Source: Physcomitrium patens
Lineage: Eukaryota > Streptophyta > Bryopsida > Funariales > Funariaceae
Direction: 5' to 3'
Assembly: GCF_000002425.4 (NCBI RefSeq)
Contig: NC_037255.1
Span: 7,384,063 to 7,448,062 of the forward strand
DNA length: 64,000 bases
Shown here: piece by piece, positions 56,345 to 64,000 of the stretch
How positions within the stretch are numbered: the stretch's first letter is position 1
How the letters are laid out: each line of letters begins with the position of its first letter
Made by a program: the position numbers and the translations under genes
Notes under the pieces: model-generated
The model's input: the letters and a program-made list of their open reading frames with translations, nothing else
Databases searched by the model: none
What the model was told of the DNA's origin: nothing

Positions 56345-58158
56345 TGTCGTGATGTAACATGATTAATAGGTGAAAGAGTGTGGAGATTATTATAATTTAA
56401 GAGATCTTAGTTCAAATTATTAGAACAAATTATCTTAGAAATATAGTTAATAGCCAAAGGGGTAGAAAAATTAAAAGGTACCAATACTGCCTTTTAGAAA
56501 GGTGACTTCTTCTTACTTTGTAGTACCATAAGTAAGGCAAATCAAAGTAGATTGGAAAAATAAATGATATAGGAATCTTTAGAAGAAAGTTAAGAGTAAA
56601 TTCTAGAAAAAAGTTACTTAGAAAAACTAGATATTGATACCCGGAGAGGGCCGGTTGTAAACCAAGGTCGAAATCAGACCCTGAGGCACAAAACCGAGTC
56701 TCGACGACGACTTCGGGACTCTTTAGCAGATCGGAGAGTGGGATTGCAGAGAAGGTTAGATAGGGTTTCTTTGGACGTTGATTTTGGGTGATTTGGAGTT
56801 AATATGAATTTGTAAGAGCTTTGCAAAGTTGAGTTTTTTTTAGATGACTTGGGTTTTATGAAATAAAATAGGGTTTATGTTTTGAGTGATTTTGAGAGTC
56901 TTATGTAGATCTATGGGTGAATTTTTTTGGGTTCATGGTTATAGTTGTGCTGAATACATGTTGTGAATTTGAGCTTGATCTAACGGTTGAACTGAGAGAT
57001 ATTGAGGTTTAAGTGAGTCAAGGTCTCAAAAAGTAGAATTTTAGGTCCAATGAGGATTTTTAAGCTTTCATGCAATCTACTAGTTGGATTGGAGTAAAAC
57101 TTGTGTGAGAGGATATAAGTCTTGTTTTCCTATGTCCATGAGAAATTTGAAACCAATCGAAGGGCGCAAAGAAGAGAAATTGGCTCTAGAAGGTTGGCAA
57201 CAAGATTGGAGAAGGAGGCCGGCTAACACCAGAATACATTATTGTGGTTTTCGTCAATTTGGTAACTCCGAACCTTTTCAAAATTTTTTTGCTTGTTTTG
57301 AACTTGATTTTTAAGAAGTGTGCAAATTCTGAATTGAGATCAACGGTTTATTCATTAGATATTGAGGTTGAAATCTGTCATAGGAATTACTAGGATTTGG
57401 ATTAGGGTTTGGCTAGGGTTCGGTTTAGGGTTTGGATTAGGATTTGGATTAGGGTTTGGCTAGGGTTTGGATTAGGGTTTGGATTAGATTTTGGTTAGGA
57501 TTTGATTTAAGGTTTGGTTTAGGGTTTAGGATTTGGATTAAAATTTAGGGTTTGGATTAGAGTTTGGACTTAGATTTGATTTAAGATTTGGTTTAGGATT
57601 TAAGGTTTGGATTAGAGTTTAGGATTGGATTAGGTTTGGATTAGGATTTAGGATTTGGATTAGGATTTAGGATTTTTTTAGGGTTTGATTTAGGATTTGG
57701 ACTAGAGTTTGGTTAGGATTTGATTTAAGGTTTGGTTTAGGGTTTAGGGTTGGATTAGGGTTTAGGATTTAGGGTTTAGGGGATGGAATAGGGTTTAATT
57801 TAAGATTTTTTTAGGATTTGACTTAGGGTTTAGGAATTATTAGGGTTTAAGATTTAATTAGATTTGGTCTAAAGTTAAGTGAAATTCAATAGGGTTTTAA
57901 CTAGAATTAAATTAAGCTTGAATTGACATATATTTGAGTAAAATTTGTGATCATTCTAATATTTTTTTAAGAATTTTATTATTTGTTTGAAATTTCTTTG
58001 AGTTGTTTTGAATTTGATTACGTTTGTTTACCATTATTATAGTCTAATTAGAGCATTGTTAATATTCTATTTAGGATTTTGTTATCGCAATTTCTATTCT
58101 TCCTTCTACAGCGAGGTGCCCGGAGCATTCTCAAGCAAGACTTCATACATAACAACAT
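56345..58158 (+). repeat. 5' LTR of W4
   Basis: 1814 bp, TGTCGTGATGTAACATG to CATAACAACA, same length as the solo LTR at 35282-37096. The start resembles the W1/W2 LTR start, indicating common origin; the interior is different. A small frame at 57084-57314 is LTR sequence. Confidence 0.92.
57385..57870 (+). repeat. TTTAGGG-like array inside the W4 LTR
   Basis: About 480 bp of units such as ggtttagggtttggatta, ggatttggattagggttt and ggatttagg. Units are irregular mixtures of TTTAGGG, TTTAGGA, TTTGG and ATTAGGG. Same relative position as in the solo LTR. Confidence 0.93.
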
Positions 58159-58162
58159 ATTT

Positions 58163-58180
58163 GGTGAATCCGACGTGAAA
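58163..58180 (+). other. Primer-binding site matching plant tRNA-Trp, W4
   Basis: TGGTGAATCCGACGTGAA, 4 nt after the LTR; one C-to-T difference from the tRNA-Trp complement. Confidence 0.8.
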
Positions 58181-58250
58181 CGCTTGAGGTAGAAGGAATT
58201 TATTATTATCATTTTTTTTATTTGAATTTTGGAGAAGGAATTAAAGGAGA

Positions 58251-59747
58251 ATGGAAGGAGGCAATTTGGATAGTGCTTCAAGTGGAGTTGGAAGAAGAGC
58301 TTCATTTGGAGGACAAGGTATGCATTTTGATCCTAACTCCACAAGCATGTTTGAAGCTTTGACCTTATTCATGCAACAACAAGAGCAACAGGTTAAAGAT
58401 CGCAAAGAGAGTATGGCTAACAAACCATTGCAAGCGGTCGTGGATAAGATCGATCAATTTGAAGGAAAGGATATTACAAAATATTTAAGATATTATGTAA
58501 AGGAAATGGAATTGAAGCGTATTTCAGAAAGTGAGATGGTTCAATTATTTGAATTAGCCTCTGCACGAGAGATAAGAAATCAAGTTAAGTTTCTTATTCA
58601 ACACTTTGGAGGTTCATGGGAGAAATTTTCTCAAGCTTTGAAGGATAAGTTTTTCTTAGAAGATAGTGATAGGGTTACAAAAAGGTCTTTTTTTGAATGG
58701 ATTGAAAAGCCAAAGAAGGATCTTCTAGGAATAGAATTATTAAGGAAGTTTGAAAAGCAATATTCTTCTTTATCAAAGAAAGAAAGACAGTTATTGGATC
58801 CAAGTAAGGTGGAGCTCTTTCTTTAAGCAGCTGATGGAAAGTTGTAAGAGAAGTTGGAATTCATGCTTGAAGATAAAGAAGAAGATGAAAGATTGATAAC
58901 AAATTGAGAAAGGGTAGAGGATGTTGTAAGGACGATGACAAAAAGAGAAAAGAGAAAAGATATGGGGGGTGATCAAAGACCATTACAACCATCTAAGATA
59001 AAGATGTCTAGTATCCATCCGACATCTTTAATTCAACCTTCAATGGCTACATCAAAGAAAGAAGAAACAGGAATTGATGAAATGATACGTTGGATGAGAG
59101 ATTTGTAAATAAAATTTGCAAAACTTGAAGAAAAAGGTCAATCATCAAGAATATCAACAAAACAAAGACCAAGGCCAATGGAGGGTGTAATACATAGATG
59201 CATGTGGTGTGACAGCATAGATCACTCGAGGAGGAAATCTGAAGAATTTACAGAGGCATTACGTAAAGGAGTTATTTTTTTTAAAGATGGTATGATACAC
59301 TCAAAAAAAAATGGAGAAAAATTGAAAATAAATTTTGGTAAAGGAGGAATGAAGTTATTTATTGGAGATACTTTTAAAGTGCAGACAATCTCAAGCAATG
59401 AAGCATCAACATATTGGGTGGAAGCAGATCCTAGTAGATGTTTAAGTATAAACCTTGAGTTTCCAGTAGAATCTAGTTCTTTGTGGACGAGTGCAATGAG
59501 GTATGCTGAAAGGAGAAATTTTACTAGAGATGATTTGAAACATGTTGGTAATAACATTCGACAAATTACTAGGTGGGATGATCCAGTAGATAGACTATCT
59601 ATACATGCTCATATTACAAGGAGTCAACATGAAGCATTAATAGAAGAAAATGAAGTAGAGATGAAAATAATAAAGGGCCCTCAAAAAGAATTACAAGGGG
59701 AGAAAAAATACGACAACAAAAGAATTCTATACATGAAGAGACAATAG
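58251..59747 (+). pseudogene. gag: Gag of W4 (broken)
   Basis: The ATG at 58251 opens 191 codons (GMHFDPNSTSMFEALTLFMQ; ITKYLRYYVKEMELKRISES; WIEKPKKDLLGIELLRKFEK). It ends at TAA where W1 has CAA. The frame resumes and is open again at 59178-59747. The knuckle there reads CMWCDSIDHSRRKSEEF, with the last Cys missing. No stop lies at the place where W1 and W2 share UAG. Confidence 0.85.
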
Positions 59748-60622
59748 AGAGCATTTCTACAAAAGAGAGGGAAATTGTAAAAGAAAAAGCAAAGGCTCCT
59801 GCTTATAAATTACAATCAGATATTGAAGCAGCTACAAATTTGAAGAAGGTATTGGAGGAGCGGATTTTAAGTAGAAAGATTGAATTTACAATTGGTGAAA
59901 TTCTAGGAATTGCAAAGCGTGAGTTTCATGAAGTTATTATTGATACAATAAAGAGAAAATGACAATCTATAGGAGACTCTATGACATTAAATGCACAAGG
60001 AACAAGAGCAATGGAAAGAAATGAAGATGAAGAAGATGAAATACAAAATTTTGGAGATGTCTTGCGAGTAAGGTTTGCAGAAAAAGAAGATGTCATTCAA
60101 GCTTCTAGCCATTATTTTAGAAGTCATTGGACAAGGACTACAATGGAGACTTTAATAAAATAGGAGAATTTAGAAGAATCAGTTGTAGTATTAATTGATC
60201 ATGATTCTGAAATCAATTTGATGTCAAAGGAATTATATAATAAGAGAAAATGGCCTATTGATACTGAACATGGGTAGATGATAAGAGCTGCGAATAATTC
60301 AAAGGGAGATTTGTATGGAGCATGTCCAAATATCAAAGTGACAATTAGAGATGTTATTCATGAATAAAATTTCTTTGTGCAAGACATATCTACATATCCT
60401 ATTATATTGAGACAACCATATATTATTTCCACACGAATGGAAACAAAAATAATGGATGATGGTTCAGCTTATGCAAAAATAAGAAGCCAAGATGGAATAA
60501 AAGTAGTTCAATTTTTCATTGTTTGTGCTAATCATGAGAGAACTCGTGATAAGTTGAGAGAGAAACCAATATCAAATGAGAAATTTGAAGACCTTGAGGA
60601 TTTTTATGACATACTATTGTAA
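59748..60622 (+). pseudogene. pol: Linker and protease of W4 (broken)
   Basis: The charged linker runs to ~60160 (MTLNAQGTRAMERNEDEEDE). The protease at ~60180-60420 reads VVLIDHDSEINLMSKELY, so the D-H-G-S site has become D-H-D-S. YPIILRQPYI and DGSAYAKIRSQDGIKVVQF follow at 60377-60622, as in W1/W2. Confidence 0.82.
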
Positions 60623-60701
60623 GGCGGGGTTGCAATGGATTAGAGAAAGAAATGATCCCGCTTAATTTAGAAAAAGAATTGTTATCTACCAGACTATTGG
60701 G

Positions 60702-62129
60702 ATGACACAAGATTGTGTATTGACTTTTAAGACTATTGACAAAATGAAAAAGAGGGACAGATGTTATATTAAAAATATAGAGAAAATTTTGAAAGAAAAT
60801 GGAGAATTGGTTAAAAATGAATTTATTTCAGGAACATATGAAGAAGTAGGTTTTGCAGATACTATGAGGGAATTAAATTATCTATTACAATGTGGGTTAC
60901 AAGTAGAGAATAGAGTTATTAGTGTGTGTTCTAAAGAATTTTATGATGAAATTCAAGGATTTAAAGAAAATTTAAGTCGCCAAGAGGTATATGTTGAAAC
61001 TAAGTATAAATCAGTAGCAAAGAAGGTCAAACCAGTGGCTTTACCACTACCATGTGATTGTGAAGAAATGATAAGTGGAGCATCGACACAACCAAATCTA
61101 AGAGATCCAAGGAAGATAGGGCATAAATTTACGAATGTTACATTAGATGGGTTAAATGTTGGAGGTGATGGATTTTTGACAAAATGTGAAGAGAAATGTT
61201 TTAGGGATATGCTTTCATGTCATGGAAAAGCTTTTGCATTTGAAGCACATGAAATTGGGTGTGTTGATCCAAATGTTGTAGCACCCATGGTTATTTTTAC
61301 TATTCCTCATGAATCATGGAATTTGCGACCAATTCCAATACCAAGAGCGCATTTATCTAAGTTAGTAGATTTACTCAATGAAAAGATTAAAATGGGAATT
61401 TTGAAACCATCTATAGCACCTTATTCTAATTGATGGTTTACAATGCCAAAGAAAAATGAAACAATGAGATTTATACAAGATATGCAACCCGTAAATAAAG
61501 TGACTATTAAAAATATGGGTTCAAGTCCAATTGTGGATGAATTTGCAGAAGCATTTGCTGAAAGAGCTATCTACTCAATGGATGATCTTTATTCAGGTTA
61601 TGATCAATTCCAATTGGCAATACAAAGTAGGAATTTGACAACTATGAAGACACCGTTAAGATTGGTTAGAATGTGTACATTACCACAAGAGGCTACAAAT
61701 TCTGTAGCACATATGATGAATGGAATGCATAAGGTATTAAGAGATTTTATTCCAAAAATAATAATGCCTTTTTTGGATGATGTACCTATTAAGGGATGTG
61801 AAGAAGAAAGAAAGGATGAAACTTTAGATTCAAAGGGATGTAAGAAGTTTGTGGCAGATCATATTGAAGATTATGAGAAGATTTTGAAAAGATTGGAAGA
61901 AGTTCATTTAATCTTATCGAGGACAAAATCAATGTTTGGAGTAAAAGAAATTTTGGTGGTAGGACACATATGTGGTTCATATGGATGTAAGCCAAGTATA
62001 GAAAAGATTGATATTATTAAAAAGATGAAAGAATATACAAATATAACGAAAGTGAGAAGATTTTTAGGAGCATGTATTTTCTATCATATATGGATACCTC
62101 ACTTTGCACATATAGCAGATCCATTATAA
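60702..62129 (+). pseudogene. pol: Reverse transcriptase of W4 (one stop, otherwise long open frames)
   Basis: 60702-61433 (243 codons) is a linker with YEEVGFADTMRELNYLLQCG and the RT entry NLRPIPIPRAHLSKLVDLL. It ends in TGA where W1 has CGATGG (SRW). 61443-62129 (228 codons) continues PKKNETMRFIQDMQPVNK, AIYSMDDLYSGYDQFQLAIQ, RMCTLPQEATNSVAHMMNG and the active site MPFLDDVPIKGC. FGVKEILVVGHICG and VRRFLGACIFYHIWIPH follow. The DVPIKGC context is unlike both the CHR (YLDDILIY) and T (FLDDFCTF) RTs. Confidence 0.9.
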
Positions 62130-62183
62130 AAGTTGTTAAGAAAGAATCAAAAATTTCAATAGAAAGAAGAACAACGGAAAGCT

Positions 62184-62801
62184 ATGGAAAAATTGAAAGA
62201 ACTTCTTTCTTCATCTCCAACTTTGAAAAAAGTAAATTATGAAGGTGGAAGGCCAGTGGTATTAATAGTTGATACAAGTCCAATTGGAATAGGTTGGATA
62301 GTTGGGCAAGATGATGAACAAAGAAATAGATATGTAATAAGTTTTGGAGCAAAGGTATTGAATTCTAGGCAAAGGACATATGCACAAATCAAAAGAGAAT
62401 TATGAAGTATAGTAATAGCTATGAAAAATGAAAAAAAGTACTTGATTACAACATCAATAGTTATAGAAACAGATTGTCTTTCTTTGTTAAGCATGATTAC
62501 AAGTTGTTCAACTCTTGATATTGCTATGTTGAGATGGATAGCATATATCAAATCTATGAATTTTGAATTTAAACATATTGCAGGGAAAGAAAATTCAGTT
62601 GTAGATATGTTATCGAGAGCAAGGTATAATGATGAAGAAAAGATAATTGATTTAGAAGATGATGTGGGTACAAAATTTTATACCAATGCGTTATCAAAGG
62701 AAAAGGGTGTATGTTTTAATATACCATTAGAAGCATTTTTAAGAAATTTATATGAAAATAAATGGAAAGATGTTGGAGAGTATTTGAGCACATTAAAATG
62801 A
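62184..62801 (+). pseudogene. pol: RNase H of W4 (broken)
   Basis: Open at 62184-62405 (RPVVLIVDTSPIGIGWIVGQ, FGAKVLNSRQRTYAQIKREL) and 62421-62801 (IVIETDCLSLLSMITSCSTL, FKHIAGKENSVVDMLSRARY). The Asp positions in VDTS and ETDC fit the RNase H active site. One TGA separates the two. Confidence 0.85.
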
Positions 62802-62816
62802 CAAAAAGATTGGACA

Positions 62817-64000
62817 AATCAAGAATTTAAGAAAATTTGTAAGAAAGCCTATGGATATTTTTTACATGATGGATATTTATGGAAGCATCCAAAAAAGAGA
62901 GGAGAAGTACCACAAAGGGTAATATGTGGTTTAGAAGTTCAACAAAATATTATTAAAGAATTTCATGAAAATTTATGGGCAGGGCATCGAGGTATTTGGG
63001 CAACATTTACTAAGTTAAAGGAAAAATATTGGTGGAAGGGAATGTACAAAGATATAGTAAAATTTGTAGAATCTTGTTAGACTTGCCAAGTATATTCAAA
63101 TATTTGACATCGAGATGGATTACATCCAACATACCCTTTGGCTTTACATTACAAATGGGTGGTGGATTTAGTGGCAATGCCTATAGGACTTGGACAAATG
63201 AAGTATTTGGTACTTGCACAAGAAGATTTATCAAATATGGTTGAAGGACGAGCATTAAGAACAAAGGATACTAAAGGTGTATGTCGATTTCTATTAGAAG
63301 AAGTTATTTGTCGCTATGGTTGTATTGAAAAAATTATGGAAGATAGAGGTGAATTGGATGCAAAGGAAGCACGAGAATTCTTTAATAAGATAGGAATTAA
63401 AATTTCTTTAACAACTGCATATAATCCAGAAGGTAATGGTAAAAGTGAGCGTGGGCATTCACCTATTGTTAAAGCAGTAGTAAAGGCATGCAATGGAAAA
63501 GCACATGAATGGCCTAGACTACTATCATTTACACTATGGGCAGATCGTACAACTCATAGTTAGGTAACAGGTTATATGCCTTCTGAATTAATATATGGTC
63601 AAAAACCAGTAATGCCAATAGAAGATGTAGTACCTACATGGGGTGTATTGCCTTGGAAGAATGATCTCAACAGAGAAGAACTTTTAGCATTATGGATTCA
63701 GCAACTAGAAAGAAGACCCAACAATATTGAAATAGTAATAAAAAAAATTGAAAAAAACAAGGGAAAAGAAAAAAGAAAGATTTGATAAAAAACATCGATT
63801 ACGACCCAAGGCTATTGAAGATGGTGATTGGATATTAATTTATGATAGTAGCTTAGACAATCAACATAGCACTATGAAGAAGTTTGCAAAGAGATGGTTT
63901 GGACCTTATATTGTCAAAAGGGCACACAACAATGGAACATATTCATTACAAGAACTTGATGGTACAGAATTGAAGGTACTCATAGCAGGCAAACGAATCA
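62817..64000 (+). pseudogene. pol: Integrase of W4 (partial, runs off window)
   Basis: The zinc region near 62950-63090 reads EFHENLWAGHRGIWATFTKL and ESC-stop-TCQ. The core is at 63138-63563: D in KWVVDLVAMPIG, D in MEDRGELDAKEA and E in EGNGKSERGH. After a stop at 63563 it continues at 63576-63785 and into the GPY/F part (RLRPKAIEDGDWILIYDSS, KRWFGPYIV) up to 64000. The 3' end and LTR are outside. Confidence 0.88.

Larger units (their letters stand above)
56345..64000 (+). mobile_element. W4: tRNA-Trp-primed gypsy element with telomere-like LTR (runs off window)
   Basis: LTR 56345-58158, PBS, gag, protease, RT, RNase H and integrase in order, reaching the window end in the integrase C-terminal part. 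The only W copy here with RT, RNase H and integrase all present. Inserted into W3 RNase H. Coding frames are broken but long pieces survive (243 and 228 codons). Confidence 0.9.

Noticed and set aside
57084-57314. 76-codon frame upstream of the telomere-like array
   Set aside because: Inside the W4 LTR; the equivalent stretch of the solo LTR is not open.
57385-57870. CRISPR-like repeat array
   Set aside because: Units are 7-14 bp, irregular and without spacers; this is a eukaryotic genome.
1-64000. Fungal genome with repeat-induced point mutation
   Set aside because: The transition-rich decay could suggest RIP, but the plant-type tRNA-Trp primer site and TTTAGGG-like units fit a plant better. 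Methylation-linked deamination explains the pattern. Not fully excluded.

Overview
This window is a nest of decayed LTR retrotransposons from an AT-rich eukaryotic nuclear genome, most likely a land plant. I found no host gene, tRNA, rRNA, operon or CRISPR array. Three observations point to a plant. The primer-binding sites of one family match, allowing one transition each, the 3' end of plant nuclear tRNA-Trp as I recall it. Long arrays inside one LTR type are built from TTTAGGG-like units. The retroelement lineages are Ty3/gypsy chromoviruses with a chromodomain plus non-chromovirus gypsy elements. I cannot name the species.

Three lineages account for nearly every base. (1) CHR: chromoviruses with ~560 bp LTRs (TGTCAYGGACA...CTTGACA on the coding strand), an initiator-Met-like PBS, gag, PR, RT, RNase H, integrase and chromodomain, then a conserved unnamed ~70-residue segment before the polypurine tract. 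Copies: CHR-1 (1-6204, -), CHR-2 (7637-14028, -), CHR-3 (26301-30118, +), CHR-4 (30119-32870, -), CHR-5 (43677-46674, -). (2) T: non-chromovirus gypsy (Tat/Athila-like) with ~767 bp LTRs (TGTAGAAT...ACA), a gag with four zinc knuckles and a coiled-coil reading frame after integrase. Copies: T1 (6205-26300, -, interrupted twice), T2 (32971-40042, +), T3 (40043-43459, +). (3) W: tRNA-Trp-primed gypsy elements with long LTRs (1.1-1.26 kb, or 1.81 kb in the telomere-repeat subfamily) and an RT with an FLDD active site. Copies: W1 (14198-20215, +), W2 (46937-53684, +), W3 (53685-56344, -), W4 (56345 to beyond 64000, +), a W4-type solo LTR (35282-37096, -) and a W LTR fragment (46675-46936, -).

The elements are stacked. 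CHR-3 appears to sit inside CHR-4, T1 sits inside CHR-3, and W1, CHR-2 and CHR-1 each sit inside T1. CHR-2 has a clean 5-bp target duplication (ATTAT) and W1 a 4-bp one (CCAT). Further right, T2 and T3 form an LTR-internal-LTR-internal-LTR tandem in which the two internal regions carry different large deletions and T2 also holds the solo W4 LTR. W2 and W3 lie head to head as an inverted repeat with ~1.86 kb of nearly identical arms. W4 then starts inside W3 and leaves the window.

No copy has an intact gag-pol frame. Where copies can be compared, most stop codons trace to C-to-T or G-to-A transitions, as expected from decay of methylated cytosine. The points most worth a second look are the near-identical inverted arms at W2/W3, the telomere-like arrays inside LTRs, the conserved post-chromodomain segment, the tRNA-Trp primer site, and the shared in-frame UAG after the W gag zinc knuckle. 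I see no evidence of a new defence, metabolic or regulatory system.
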